DNA of 64,000 nt from Luteimonas yindakuii (GCF_004803715.2 NZ_CP039383.2:2418001-2482000), one strand, 5' to 3'. Counted from the first letter of the stretch, positions 1 to 9,337 are shown. The notes: generated from the sequence alone by a model not told the origin. A program made the numbers and translations.

Positions 1-621
1 CTGCACGTCTTCCTGCTGGCCGGCGACCACCTGCTGCTGGCACGCAGCCAGCCCGGCGACAGCGCACCGTGGGCGCAGGGCATCCCGCGCCTGCGCCTGC
101 TGGGCGAGGCGCCGTCGCGCTCGGCGCTGAAGCTGGAGGAGGCGCTGATGGTGCTGCTGACGCCGCGGGAGCGCGAAACGCTGATCAAGCCCGGCATGCG
201 CGCGACCGACCTCGGCGCCGCGCCGGGCGGCTGGACGTGGGTGCTGACCCGCGAACACCTGCGCGTGACCGCGATCGACAACGGCCCGCTGCACGCCGCC
301 CTGCACGACACCGGCCTGGTCGACCACCAGCGCGCCGACGCCTTCCGCTGGCAGCCGGACACCCCGCAGGACTGGATGGTCTGCGACATGGTCGAGCAGC
401 CGCGGCGGGTCGCCGAGCGCATGGCGACCTGGTTCCGCGAAGGCTGGTGCCGGCACGCGGTGTTCAACCTCAAGCTGCCGATGAAGAAGCGCTGGAACGA
501 GACCCGCCTGAGCCTGGACCTGTTCACCGACCAGGCGCAGGTGCCGCTGACCCTGCGTGCGCGCCAGCTCTACCACGACCGCGAGGAGATCACGGTCTTC
601 GCCAGCGCCGGCGGCGGCTAA
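1..621 (+). CDS. rlmM: 23S rRNA 2'-O-ribose methyltransferase RlmM, C-terminal part (5' end outside window)
   Basis: The reading frame is open from base 1 to the TAA at 619-621, leaving about 206 C-terminal residues of a protein that is normally about 360 long. The S-adenosylmethionine-binding motif DLGAAPGGWTWVL is clear, and the conserved lysine stretch FNLKLPMKKRW follows. RlmM methylates the ribose of C2498 in the peptidyl-transferase loop of 23S rRNA in the cytoplasm. The N-terminal THUMP-like region lies upstream of the window. The family identity is secure; only the start is missing. Confidence 0.93.
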   Translation: MHVFLLAGDHLLLARSQPGDSAPWAQGIPRLRLLGEAPSRSALKLEEALMVLLTPRERETLIKPGMRATDLGAAPGGWTWVLTREHLRVTAIDNGPLHAALHDTGLVDHQRADAFRWQPDTPQDWMVCDMVEQPRRVAERMATWFREGWCRHAVFNLKLPMKKRWNETRLSLDLFTDQAQVPLTLRARQLYHDREEITVFASAGGG

Positions 622-741
622 AGGCGCCACACCACGGGCCGGATCGCGCTGACCGCGTGAAACCGCGACCGCCCGCACGTGCAGTCTCGGCCGCTGCAAC
701 CCGGCACTGGCATGCTGGCGTTCTCGCTGGAGGACGCCCGT

Positions 742-1464
742 ATGCAACCGCTTGAACTCAACGACCCCGCGGCGTTCGGCCGCGAATTCCTGCGCCAGAC
801 GCAGCTGCAGGGCTTCGGCTCGCTGACCAAGCGCGACCTCGAGCTGCTGATGCTGGTGCTGCTCGAGCGCGACGGCGCGATCGACCGCGCGGCATCCAAC
901 CATGCCGCCGCGGCGCAACTGCGGGTCACCCCGGCACGATTGAAGGCCTTGCGCCGCGACGGCTACGCGCGCTGGCGGCAGCTTGCCGAAGAGGCCCCAG
1001 CCGATGCGCTGCCACGCATCCTCGCCACCGTGCTGACCGCGGAGAACCTGCGTGCCGGCGCGCGGCATGTCAGCGAACGGTCGCGGCGCGACGGTTTCCT
1101 CGCCGTGCGTGTCGAGCACCCCGACGACCTCGCCCGCTTCGAGCAGGCGATCCTCGACGTGGGTGCGCTGCCGGTCTACGAGCGCAACCGTGAAGTGGTG
1201 GCGGTGCGCTTCGACACCCTGCTGCGGCTGGCCGAGCAGCACGGCCACCTGCAACCCGATCCGCAGGCGGTGGCGCGCGAGTTGCAGAAGCTCGCCCCGG
1301 CCGCCGAAGAGGTTGCCGACCTGCTGCGCAAGGACATCGACCAGCTGCGCTGGGACGACGTGCGCAATGCGCTCAACGCACTCGGCGCGCGAGCGGTGGC
1401 GGGCACCCTGGAAGGCGGCGTGCACCGGCTGCTGGCGCTGGCGTTCCCGTTCCTCGGCCGCTGA
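742..1464 (+). CDS. Hypothetical protein, 240 aa, soluble and helical
   Basis: I do not recognise this protein. The ATG at 742 is chosen because GGAGGA lies at 729-734, seven bases upstream; the frame also extends back to 679 without a comparable ribosome site. The first 30 residues (MQPLELNDPAAFGREFLRQ) have no signal peptide. Residues about 25-75 (SLTKRDLELLMLVLLERDG, then a TPARLKALRRDGY stretch) look like a helix-turn-helix-type helical bundle. The C-terminal end is hydrophobic (HRLLALAFPFLGR). It sits alone between rlmM and a TRIC-type gene on the same strand. A DNA- or ligand-binding role is only a guess. Confidence 0.75.
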   Translation: MQPLELNDPAAFGREFLRQTQLQGFGSLTKRDLELLMLVLLERDGAIDRAASNHAAAAQLRVTPARLKALRRDGYARWRQLAEEAPADALPRILATVLTAENLRAGARHVSERSRRDGFLAVRVEHPDDLARFEQAILDVGALPVYERNREVVAVRFDTLLRLAEQHGHLQPDPQAVARELQKLAPAAEEVADLLRKDIDQLRWDDVRNALNALGARAVAGTLEGGVHRLLALAFPFLGR

Positions 1465-1617
1465 ACCGTCCAGGCGGTTGGCCAGTTCGACCGGGCGTGC
1501 ATCGCCGGCCGTGCAGCCGCGTGCGCGCGCCTGCCAGGCGTGACGCCGGACCGCGGCGCGAACGCCGACCTGTCGCCGGCGGGACTGGCCGCGCGGGCCG
1601 GACCGCGGCGCCGCACG

Positions 1618-1623
1618 TATGAT
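1618..1623 (+). promoter_or_regulatory. Possible -10 element for the TRIC-type gene
   Basis: TATGAT lies 26 bases upstream of the ATG at 1650, in a gap of 185 bases that is otherwise very GC-rich. No good -35 hexamer is visible at the expected spacing, so this is a weak call. Confidence 0.3.
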
Positions 1624-1649
1624 CGGGCGTCCGGTCATCACGCGGCGCC

Positions 1650-2267
1650 ATGGAACGTTTCCTGCTCATCCTCGATTTCATCGGCACCTTCGCCTTCGCG
1701 ATCAGTGGCGCCACCATCGGCGTGCGCCACCGGCTGGACCTGTTCGGCGTGCTGGTGCTGGCGTTCGCCACCGCCACCCTGGGCGGCATCGTGCGCGACG
1801 TGCTGATCGGCGCGGTGCCGGCGGCGCTGGCCAACTGGAACTACCTGGCGCTCGCCTGCGTCGCCGGCCTGGTGACCTTCTACCGCCATGGGCTGGTCGA
1901 ACGCCTGCGCAACCCGGTGCAGCTGTTCGACGCGGCGGGACTGGCGCTGTTCGCGGTCGTCGGCGCGAGCAAGGCGCTGGCCTTCGGGCTGTCGCCGTTC
2001 GCGGCGGTGCTGCTGGGGATGCTCAGCGGCATCGGCGGCGGCATGGCGCGCGACGTGCTGGTGGCGCGGGTGCCGGTGGTGCTGCAGGCCGACCTGTACG
2101 CGGTCGCCGCGCTGGCGGCCGCCGCGGTGGTGGTGGTCGGTGACCGGCTCGACCTGTCGGAAGAGTGGACCCTGCCGGCTGGCATCCTGCTGTGCTTCGG
2201 CCTGCGCTACATGGCCATCCGGCACGGCTGGCGGCTGCCGGAAGCACGCCCGCACGACGTGGGCTGA
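1650..2267 (+). CDS. Trimeric intracellular cation channel (TRIC/UPF0126) family membrane protein
   Basis: This 205-residue inner-membrane protein has about seven hydrophobic segments and two internally related halves. Each half carries the family glycine motif: TLGGIVRDVLIG in the first (residues about 46-57) and GIGGGMARDVLV in the second. Homologues (E. coli YadS/YicG type) are bacterial relatives of the TRIC cation channels and conduct monovalent cations; the physiological role in bacteria is poorly defined. The length matches the family. No Shine-Dalgarno sequence is obvious before the ATG. The gene converges with the ubiquinone hydroxylase gene, with 24 bases between stop codons. Confidence 0.88.
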   Translation: MERFLLILDFIGTFAFAISGATIGVRHRLDLFGVLVLAFATATLGGIVRDVLIGAVPAALANWNYLALACVAGLVTFYRHGLVERLRNPVQLFDAAGLALFAVVGASKALAFGLSPFAAVLLGMLSGIGGGMARDVLVARVPVVLQADLYAVAALAAAAVVVVGDRLDLSEEWTLPAGILLCFGLRYMAIRHGWRLPEARPHDVG

Positions 2268-2291
2268 CGCCGTCGCAGTGACAGCTCGGCG

Positions 2292-3470
2292 CTAGACGCC
2301 GCTGGCGTGCCGCCACAGCGCGCGGGCCAGTGGCGGGATGCGCCCGGCCAGGCCCAGCGCGTGCCCGCGCAGCAGCGTCGGCAACAGGGCGTCGTTCGAG
2401 TACGCGCGGTTGATGCCGTCGAAACTCCAGGCCGCCAGCGTGTCCTCGCTGCGGCGCTGCCGCGCCCAGCGCTGCAGGCGGTGCGGCGACGCCCAGTCGA
2501 CGCCACGCGCACGCGCGCCTGCCACCGCGTCCGCCAGCGCGGCCACGTCGCGCAGGCCGAGGTTCACGCCCTGCCCGGCCAGCGGATGCACGACATGCGC
2601 GGCATCGCCCACCAGCAGGATGCGCCCGGTGAGCAGGCTGTCCGCCAGTTGTCGCCGCAGCGGAAACGCCACGCGCCGTGTCAGCGGCCGCACCGCGCCC
2701 AGGCGCGCATCGAACGCGCGGGTGAGCGCATCGCCGAACGACGCGTCGTCGAGGGCCAGCATCTGCTCCGCCCCGTCATCCGGCAGGCTCCACACGATCG
2801 AACTGCTGCCATCGCCGCAGGGCAGGAACGCCAGCGGCCCGCCTGGGAGGAAGCGCTGCCATGCGGTGTCCTCGTGCGGATGTTCGGTGGCGACGTAGGC
2901 CACCACGCCGCGCTGGCGGTAGTCGTGGCGGGTGATGCCGATGCCGGCGAGCCGACGCAATGCCGAGGCCGCGCCATCGGCCGCGATCGCGATGCGTGCG
3001 GACACCCGGCCGCCATCGGCCAGACGCAGCTGCACCGATTCGTCGTCGTGGTCGAAGGCCTCGAGTTCCGCGGGACAGCGCACGTGGACGCCGGCGGCCG
3101 GTAGCGCCGCCCACAGCCGGTCGATCAGCAGGCCGTTCTCGATGATCCAGCCCAGCGACTCGCGCCCGTAGCGGTCGGCGTCGAAACGGAGCTCGTCGCC
3201 CGCGGCCGCGTCCCAGACCCGCATGCGGCGATAGGGGTGCGCGCGCGCGCCGCGAATCGCCTCCCACACGCCCAGCCGCTCGAACAGCGCGGCGTTGTCG
3301 GCCGCGAACGCGAACACGCGCAGGTCCGGCTGGTCGCGCTGCCACGCGGCCGGCGCACGCGCTTCCAGCAGCACCGTGTCGAGCCCGGCGCGGGCCAGCG
3401 CCAGTGCGCAGGCGGCGCCGACCACGCCACCGCCGACCACCGCCACGTCGTGGCGCTGCCGGCGGCTCAT
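2292..3470 (-). CDS. FAD-dependent ubiquinone-biosynthesis hydroxylase (UbiI/UbiF/VisC type)
   Basis: This 392-residue flavoprotein monooxygenase has the N-terminal Rossmann motif VVGGGVVGAACALALARAG and the second FAD motif GDAAHVVHPLAGQGVNLGL near residue 290. The GD...HPLAGQGVNLG form is that of the UbiI/UbiF branch, which hydroxylates the ring of polyprenyl-phenol intermediates. The sequence alone does not settle which carbon is attacked. I start at the ATG at 3468-3470, which overlaps the ubiH stop in an ATGA junction and has GGAG upstream. A start six codons further up is possible. It is co-transcribed behind ubiH. Confidence 0.88.
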   Translation of the reverse strand: MSRRQRHDVAVVGGGVVGAACALALARAGLDTVLLEARAPAAWQRDQPDLRVFAFAADNAALFERLGVWEAIRGARAHPYRRMRVWDAAAGDELRFDADRYGRESLGWIIENGLLIDRLWAALPAAGVHVRCPAELEAFDHDDESVQLRLADGGRVSARIAIAADGAASALRRLAGIGITRHDYRQRGVVAYVATEHPHEDTAWQRFLPGGPLAFLPCGDGSSSIVWSLPDDGAEQMLALDDASFGDALTRAFDARLGAVRPLTRRVAFPLRRQLADSLLTGRILLVGDAAHVVHPLAGQGVNLGLRDVAALADAVAGARARGVDWASPHRLQRWARQRRSEDTLAAWSFDGINRAYSNDALLPTLLRGHALGLAGRIPPLARALWRHASGV

Positions 3471-4675
3471 GGCAGGCTCCGCCGGCACAGCGCCGGGACG
3501 TCGCCGCGGTAGCCCATCGCGCCTCCGGCCAGCCGGGCCTGCAGGCCGCTGTCGCCATCGATCGCGAGCAGGCCGAGGCTGCGCAGCGGACGCGCCAGCG
3601 TGGACGGGTTGGAGGTCAGTCGTGCCAGTCCGTCGGAGAAGGCCAGCGTGCGTTCGCGGTCCTCCTGGCGCCGTTGCGCATAGGTTTCCAGCACCGACGG
3701 CGCACCGGCATCTCCGCGATGGGCGGCAATCGCCTCGGCCAGCACCAGCGCATCGCGCAGGCCGAGGTTGAAGCCCTGCGCGCCGATCGGATGCAGGGTC
3801 TGCGCGGCGTTGCCGACCAGCGCGGCGCGCGGGGCGACGGTCGCCCTGGCCACCACGCGCTGCAGCGGATAGGCGCTCCGCGCGCCGACCTCGAGCAGGC
3901 GCCCGGCACGCCAGCCGAGCACGTCCTGCACGCGCGCCAGGAAGGCGCGGTCGTCGAGCGCGAGCACCGCATCGGCCTCGTCGGCCGCCACGCCGTGAAC
4001 CAGCCCGTAGTGGCCATCACCACGCGGCAGCAGCGCGGTCGGGCCGTGGTCGGTCAGGCGTTCCCACGCGGTCCCGTGCGGTGCCCGCGCGGCGCGCACG
4101 CGTGCAACCAGCAGGGTCTGCCGGTAATCGTGCTGGTCGACGCCGATGCCCAGTGCGTCGCGCACGCCGCTGCGGGTGCCGTCGGCGCCGACCAGCAGCC
4201 GCGCATGCAGCGTGCATTCGCCATCGTCGGCCTCGATGCGGACCGCACAGCCGTCGGCGTCGGCACGTGCGCCGAGGAACCGCGCCGGCCGGTAACGCTG
4301 CAGCCGCGGCAGCGTCGCCAGGCGGGCCTCCAGCGCCTCGCCGAAATCACGCGCCACCACCACCTGCCCGAACGCCTGCCGCCCGTAGTCACCGGCACGC
4401 ATCCGCACGCGGCCGAAGTCGCCCTTGCGGCTTGCATGGATCTCGCGGATCGGCCCGGTCGGTGCGCGCAGGTGGCGCATCACGTCCAGCGCGGTGAGCG
4501 CGTTGACGGTGGCATCGGCGAGGCTGAGGTTACGCTGGTCGAACACCGCCGGCAGCGACCCGGGTGGTGCCAGTTCGACCAGGCCGACATCGAGATCGAG
4601 CCGGTCCAGGGCGATGGCGAGGCTGGCGCCGACCAGGCCGCCCCCCACCACCAGGACATCGTGGGATGCATTCAT
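3467..4675 (-). CDS. ubiH: 2-octaprenyl-6-methoxyphenol hydroxylase UbiH
   Basis: This 402-residue FAD monooxygenase has the N-terminal dinucleotide-binding motif VVGGGLVGASLAIALDRL. Its second FAD motif is VGNAAQTLHPIGAQGFNLGL, where N replaces the usual D. That GNAAQTLHP variant is typical of UbiH rather than UbiF or UbiI, so the assignment is specific. It hydroxylates C1 of the benzoquinone ring in aerobic ubiquinone synthesis, at the inner face of the cytoplasmic membrane. It is the first gene of a two-gene minus-strand operon, with its stop overlapping the next start by ATGA. It diverges from the membrane-protein gene starting at 4772. Confidence 0.92.
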   Translation of the reverse strand: MNASHDVLVVGGGLVGASLAIALDRLDLDVGLVELAPPGSLPAVFDQRNLSLADATVNALTALDVMRHLRAPTGPIREIHASRKGDFGRVRMRAGDYGRQAFGQVVVARDFGEALEARLATLPRLQRYRPARFLGARADADGCAVRIEADDGECTLHARLLVGADGTRSGVRDALGIGVDQHDYRQTLLVARVRAARAPHGTAWERLTDHGPTALLPRGDGHYGLVHGVAADEADAVLALDDRAFLARVQDVLGWRAGRLLEVGARSAYPLQRVVARATVAPRAALVGNAAQTLHPIGAQGFNLGLRDALVLAEAIAAHRGDAGAPSVLETYAQRRQEDRERTLAFSDGLARLTSNPSTLARPLRSLGLLAIDGDSGLQARLAGGAMGYRGDVPALCRRSLP

Positions 4676-4771
4676 GCGCGGATGATACGGATTCGCCCGC
4701 GACCACGGCGACGCGAAGCCGCGGTCGCGCCTGCTCGGCTAGAATGCGCAGCTGAACCACGGGAGCCGCCG

Positions 4772-5356
4772 ATGAACGTCACCACCCGCCCCATCCAGAT
4801 CTTCGCCGTGCTCGCCCTCGCGCTGGCCGCCACCCGCGTCCACCACTTCGCGGCGGTACCCGATGCGTCGTGGGCGGTGTTCTTCCTTGGCGGCGTGTAC
4901 CTGCGCGCGCAGGCACGCTGGGCGTTCCCGGTGCTGATGGCGCTGGCCATCGCGGTCGACGCCGCGGTCATCGCCGGCCAGGGCCTGAGCTTCTGGACCC
5001 ATTACTGCGTGTCGCCGGCGTACTGGTGCCTGCTCGGCGCCTACTTCGTGCTGTGGACCGGTGGTGCCTGGGTCGCGCGCCGCCCGCTGCAGCTTGATCT
5101 GGCGACCGGTCGCCGCGTCGCGCTTGCGGTGATCGTCGCCGCCGCCGCGTGCCAGCTGGTCGCGCAGGGCAGCTTCTACTGGATCAGCGCCAGCGTCGCC
5201 GAGCCGACCCTGGCCGGCTGGTGGAAGAACTACAGCGACTGGCTGCCGGCCTACATGGGCACGATGGCCCTGTACGTGGCCATCGCCGCGGTCGTGCATG
5301 CGGTGGCCCTGCAGCTGGCGCCCGCCGCCTCGCTGCACGACGACCGCGCCGCCTGA
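4772..5356 (+). CDS. Hypothetical integral membrane protein, 194 aa
   Basis: The protein has about five or six hydrophobic segments (for example IQIFAVLALALAATRV, VLMALAIAVDAAVIAG, RVALAVIVAAAACQLVAQGS, MALYVAIAAVVHAVALQLA) and short aromatic-rich loops such as CVSPAYWCLLGAYFVLW. The start is supported by GGGAG about seven bases upstream. It ends 13 bases before the cobalamin adenosyltransferase start, so the two are probably one transcript. Proximity to a B12 enzyme could suggest a role in precursor uptake, but no transporter motif is visible and that is speculation. A TAGAAT sequence at 4740-4745 could serve as a -10 element. Confidence 0.8.
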   Translation: MNVTTRPIQIFAVLALALAATRVHHFAAVPDASWAVFFLGGVYLRAQARWAFPVLMALAIAVDAAVIAGQGLSFWTHYCVSPAYWCLLGAYFVLWTGGAWVARRPLQLDLATGRRVALAVIVAAAACQLVAQGSFYWISASVAEPTLAGWWKNYSDWLPAYMGTMALYVAIAAVVHAVALQLAPAASLHDDRAA

Positions 5357-5369
5357 GCCGGCCACGTCG

Positions 5370-5924
5370 ATGGGCAACCGCCTTTCGAAGATCTACACCC
5401 GCACCGGTGACGACGGCACCACCGGGCTGGGCGATGGCAGCCGCACGCGCAAGGATTCGGCGCGCGTCAACGCCTACGGAACCGTCGACGAGGCCAATTC
5501 GGCGATCGGCCTGCTGCTGGCCTGCGAACTCCCCGAAGACGTGCGCGACCTGCTCACCGCGATCCAGCACCAACTGTTCGATCTCGGTGGCGAGCTGTGC
5601 ATCCCCGGCCACGCGGCGATCGTCGACGACGACATCGCGCGGCTGGAAGCGCATCTGGATCACCACAACGCGGACCTGCCGGCGCTGAAGGATTTCATCC
5701 TCCCCGGTGGCGGCGAGCCGGCCGCGCGCTGCCATCTTGCGCGCACCATCGTGCGCCGCGCCGAGCGCGAGACGGTCACGCTGTCGTGTACCGAAGCCGT
5801 GCGCCCGCAGGCGGTGCGTTATCTCAACCGCCTGTCGGACCTGCTGTTCGTGCTCGCGCGCGTGCTCGCACGTGCCAGCGGCCACGGCGAAGTCCTGTGG
5901 CGGCACGAACGCCGCGCACGGTGA
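5370..5924 (+). CDS. Cob(I)alamin adenosyltransferase, PduO/MMAB type
   Basis: This 184-residue enzyme transfers the 5'-deoxyadenosyl group of ATP to cob(I)alamin to make coenzyme B12. The ATP-binding N-terminus is well conserved (YTRTGDDGTTGLGDGSR, then KDSARVNAYGTVDEANS). The FILPGGG and ARTIVRRAERE motifs of the C-terminal helical bundle are also present. Length is normal for the family. Its TGA overlaps the GTG start of the next gene (GTGA), which indicates translational coupling. In this setting it likely works in corrinoid salvage, since no cobalamin-synthesis genes are in view. Confidence 0.93.
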   Translation: MGNRLSKIYTRTGDDGTTGLGDGSRTRKDSARVNAYGTVDEANSAIGLLLACELPEDVRDLLTAIQHQLFDLGGELCIPGHAAIVDDDIARLEAHLDHHNADLPALKDFILPGGGEPAARCHLARTIVRRAERETVTLSCTEAVRPQAVRYLNRLSDLLFVLARVLARASGHGEVLWRHERRAR

Positions 5925-6847
5925 ACCCGGCGGTCTTTACGCACGCCGCCTGCCTCGGCCACGACACCGGCCCGGGCCATCCCGAGTCATCGCAACGCCT
6001 GGGGGCGGTCGTCCAGGCATTGCGCGACGCGCTGCCCGACCTCGACTGGCGCGAAGCGCCCCGCGCCAGCCGTGGCCAGCTGCTGCGCGTGCATGACGAG
6101 CAGCTGCTGGAGGCGATCCTCGAACGGGCGCCGGCCACGCAGGTGCATCTGGACCCCGACACCGTACTGTCGCCTGTCTCCGGCGAGGCCGCGTTGCGCG
6201 CTGCCGGCGCCGGCGTGGCCGCGGTGGATGCGGTCATGCAGGGCAATGTGGTGACGGCGTTCTGCGCGGTGCGCCCGCCGGGCCACCATGCCACCGGCGG
6301 CCAGGCGATGGGGTTCTGCCTGTTCAACAACGTGGCGGTGGCCGCCGCGCATGCGATCGACCAGCACGGCCTCACGCGGGTGGCGATCGTCGACTTCGAC
6401 GTCCACCACGGCAATGGCACCCAGGCCATCTTCGAGGCCGATGCGCGCGTGCTCTACATGAGTTCGCACCAGATCGGGCTGTTCCCGCACAGCGGTGGCC
6501 GGCGCGAGCGCGGCGTGGGCAACATCGTCAACATGCCGCTGCCACCCGGCACCGGCAGCCGGATGTTCCAGGAGGCGTGGGTGGAGCGCATGCTGCCCGA
6601 GCTGGAAGCGTTCCGCCCGCAACTGGTGCTGGTGTCGGCGGGCTTCGATGCGCACTGGCGTGATCCGCTGGCGCAGATGGAGCTTTCCGCCGATGACTTC
6701 GCCTGGCTGACCGGCGAACTCCGCGCGATCGCCAGCCAGCACGCCGCCGGGCGCGTGGTCTCGACGCTCGAGGGCGGCTACGACCTGCAGGCACTGCGCG
6801 AGTGCGCGGTCGCCCACGTGCGCGCCTTGCGCGACGTCCCACGCTGA
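5921..6847 (+). CDS. Histone deacetylase family (acetylpolyamine/acetoin-utilisation type) hydrolase
   Basis: This 308-residue zinc amidohydrolase has the full family signature: RPPGHHATG (paired catalytic histidines), DFDVHHGNGTQ (zinc-binding aspartate and histidine), SAGFDAHWRDPL and the C-terminal STLEGGYD. Bacterial members deacetylate small amines such as acetylpolyamines or acetyl-lysine side chains in the cytoplasm; the substrate cannot be told from sequence. The GTG at 5921 is chosen because it overlaps the upstream stop codon and starts directly at the conserved N-terminus (NPAVFTHAACLGHDTG). It is the last gene of a short three-gene plus-strand set. Confidence 0.92.
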   Translation: MNPAVFTHAACLGHDTGPGHPESSQRLGAVVQALRDALPDLDWREAPRASRGQLLRVHDEQLLEAILERAPATQVHLDPDTVLSPVSGEAALRAAGAGVAAVDAVMQGNVVTAFCAVRPPGHHATGGQAMGFCLFNNVAVAAAHAIDQHGLTRVAIVDFDVHHGNGTQAIFEADARVLYMSSHQIGLFPHSGGRRERGVGNIVNMPLPPGTGSRMFQEAWVERMLPELEAFRPQLVLVSAGFDAHWRDPLAQMELSADDFAWLTGELRAIASQHAAGRVVSTLEGGYDLQALRECAVAHVRALRDVPR

Positions 6848-6964
6848 CACCACGTTCAGCTGCGTCGACGCGGCGCTGTGCGCCTTCCCACCCAGGATTG
6901 CTCGCGTTGCCGCTGCGCATGGGATGCGGCATTCTGGCGGCCGTTTGTCCCCCGGATTTCCCGC

Positions 6965-9337
6965 GTGCGCCCAGCCCTCCGACTGCTGCCCCTGCCGTTG
7001 TGCATCGCGTTCTCGCTCAGCGCCATGGCCGCCGAAGAGCGCCCCGAGGACTGGCGGCTGTGCCCGCTCGAGGATGCGGTACCGGTGTTCCCGGATGCAC
7101 CGCCGCCGATCGGCAGTTCCGCCGACCGCGAGGACATGCCCACCGAGATCGGCGGCGACGCATTGTCGGGCGTGTACGGCGAGGAGACCCGGCTGCGCGG
7201 CAATGCGACGCTGCAACGTGGCGACCAGTTCCTGGCCACCGACAGCCTCGACTTCAACCAGGAGACCGGGCAGTACGTCGCCGAAGGCAGCGTGCGCTAC
7301 CAGGATTCGGGCATGCGCATCGTCGCCGAGCGCCTGCACGGCAACCAGGGCACGGACACCCACGAGATCGAGAACGTCCGCTACCAGCTCATCGAGCGGC
7401 GCGGCAATGGCGGCGCCGACCGTGCCGAGCTGGTCGGCGACGTGGGCTCGCTGTACGGCTCGACCTATTCGACGTGCCCGCCGGGCGACCGCCACTGGGA
7501 GCTGCGCGCGCGGCAGATCGATGTCGACATCGAAAGCGGCTGGGGCACCGCGCGCGGCGCCTCGCTGCACCTGGGCCGGTTCCCGATCCTGTACATGCCG
7601 TACTTCAAGTTCCCGGTCGACGACCGCCGCCAGACCGGCCTGCTGTACCCGGCGATCGGTTACTCCGGCCGCAACGGCTTCGACTACGCACAGCCGATCT
7701 ACCTCAACCTCGCGCCGAACTACGACATGACGCTGGAGCCGCGCTACATGGCGCGCCGCGGCGTCATGCTCGGCACCGAATTCCGCTACCTCACCCGGAA
7801 CGGCGGCGGCCTGCTGAACGTCGAATACCTGCCGTCGGACAAGCTCACCGAGCGTGACCGCCAGCGCGAGATCGACGAGGGCATTCCGGAGGAGAACCGC
7901 CGCGAGGACGACCGCGGCATGTTCCACCACTCCAACAGCCACCGCTTCAACGGCACCTGGCACACCTCGACCAACCTCAACTGGATCAGCGACCCGCGCT
8001 ACCTCGAGGACATGAGCAACAGCCTCACCTCGCAGTCGCCGGTGAACCTCACCAGCAGCACCGGCATCTTCGGCCGCGGGCGCTACTGGGACGCCGGCCT
8101 GATGGCCGACTACAACCTGCTGTCCGACTACACGCTGCCTGAGGCCGTCCTGCCCTACAACCGGCTGCCGCGCCTGTTCGGCAACTGGGAACAGCCGGTG
8201 ATGCCGTGGCTGGTCGCCGGCCTCAGCACCGACGCCACGCGCTTCGAGCACACCAGCGATGGCCGACCCGGCGGCAGCCGCTTCGACGCGAAGCCCTTCG
8301 TGTCCGTGCCGCTCGAAGGCGCGGCGTGGTTCGTGCGGCCGACGCTTGCCTATCGCTACACGCGGTACCAGCTCGACCAGGAGCTCGCCGACCAGATCGG
8401 CGCACGCCTCGGCCAGCCGGCCGAGCGCGCGCCCAGCCGCAGCCTGCCCATCGCCAGCGTCGATGCCGGCCTGTTCTTCGACCGCCAGACGATGTTCCGT
8501 GGCGACAGCTATGTGCAGACGCTCGAGCCGCGGCTGTTCTACCTGCGCACGCCCTACCGCAACCAGGACAACCTGCCGGTCTTCGACACCGGCTCGATGA
8601 CCTTCAGCTGGGGCCAGCTGTTCCGCGACAACCGCTTCTCCGGCGCCGACCGCCAGGCCGATGCCAACCAGATGACGGTGGCACTGACCACGCGCCTGAT
8701 CCGCGAGTCCGACGGGCTGGAGAAGCTGTCGGCCAGCATCGGCCAGATCCGCTACTTCGACGACCTGCGGGTGTGGCTGGATCCGGGCACGCCGCCGGTG
8801 GAATCGGGCGAGTCGTCGTGGGTGGCCGAAGGTGCGTATGCCATCAACGACCGCTGGAACCTCAACGCGAGTTACCAGTGGGATCCGCGCGACCGCCGCG
8901 ACGACCTGGTCAGCATCCGCTCGCGGTACCTGATCGGCGACGACGGCATCGTCAATCTCGGCTACCGCTACCGTCGCGACCTGCTCGAGCAGGCGGACTT
9001 TTCCTTCCTGTACCCGATCAACGCCTCCTGGAGCGTGGTCGGCCGCTATTACTACTCGCTGCAGGACCGCCAGCTGCTGGAAGGCATCGCCGGCCTGCAG
9101 TGGGACAGCTGCTGCGTGACCGTGCGCCTGGTGGGCCGTCGCTACGTGCGCAACCGCCTCGGCGAGATGAACGACGCCATCCAGCTGGAAGTTGAACTGA
9201 AGGGGCTGAGTTCGCTTGGCGCCAACACGGAGGACCGTTTACGCCGTGCTATTCTCGGCTATTACCGAGACGACCTCTATCTCGTCCCGCCGTCCGACCT
9301 GATCGGCGAGCCTGTCGAAACCGACCCCCTGCCATGA
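6965..9337 (+). CDS. lptD: LPS-assembly protein LptD (outer-membrane LPS translocon)
   Basis: LptD forms the beta-barrel that, with LptE, inserts lipopolysaccharide into the outer leaflet. I start at the GTG at 6965 because a clean signal peptide begins there (RPALRLLPLPLCIAFSLSAMA then AEE). An ATG at 6878 in the same frame would add 29 residues ahead of that signal. After cleavage comes the periplasmic OstA/LptA-like domain (GVYGEETRLRGNATLQRGD; QYVAEGSVRYQDSG), then the LptD barrel. Cysteines in SDS-accessible positions (STCPPGD; DSCCVTV near the C-terminus) could form the usual disulfides. Its TGA overlaps the surA start. Length about 790 residues is normal. Confidence 0.95.
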   Translation: MRPALRLLPLPLCIAFSLSAMAAEERPEDWRLCPLEDAVPVFPDAPPPIGSSADREDMPTEIGGDALSGVYGEETRLRGNATLQRGDQFLATDSLDFNQETGQYVAEGSVRYQDSGMRIVAERLHGNQGTDTHEIENVRYQLIERRGNGGADRAELVGDVGSLYGSTYSTCPPGDRHWELRARQIDVDIESGWGTARGASLHLGRFPILYMPYFKFPVDDRRQTGLLYPAIGYSGRNGFDYAQPIYLNLAPNYDMTLEPRYMARRGVMLGTEFRYLTRNGGGLLNVEYLPSDKLTERDRQREIDEGIPEENRREDDRGMFHHSNSHRFNGTWHTSTNLNWISDPRYLEDMSNSLTSQSPVNLTSSTGIFGRGRYWDAGLMADYNLLSDYTLPEAVLPYNRLPRLFGNWEQPVMPWLVAGLSTDATRFEHTSDGRPGGSRFDAKPFVSVPLEGAAWFVRPTLAYRYTRYQLDQELADQIGARLGQPAERAPSRSLPIASVDAGLFFDRQTMFRGDSYVQTLEPRLFYLRTPYRNQDNLPVFDTGSMTFSWGQLFRDNRFSGADRQADANQMTVALTTRLIRESDGLEKLSASIGQIRYFDDLRVWLDPGTPPVESGESSWVAEGAYAINDRWNLNASYQWDPRDRRDDLVSIRSRYLIGDDGIVNLGYRYRRDLLEQADFSFLYPINASWSVVGRYYYSLQDRQLLEGIAGLQWDSCCVTVRLVGRRYVRNRLGEMNDAIQLEVELKGLSSLGANTEDRLRRAILGYYRDDLYLVPPSDLIGEPVETDPLP

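Noticed and set aside
3404..4771. Upstream extension of the membrane-protein frame that starts at 4772.
   Set aside because: It would run antisense through ubiH and has no hydrophobic or conserved features; the ATG at 4772 has GGGAG upstream.
5987..8251. Minus-strand open frame of about 750 codons opposite the deacetylase and lptD.
   Set aside because: High-GC antisense shadow rich in Ala, Arg and His with no start context, while both genes on the plus strand are unmistakable.
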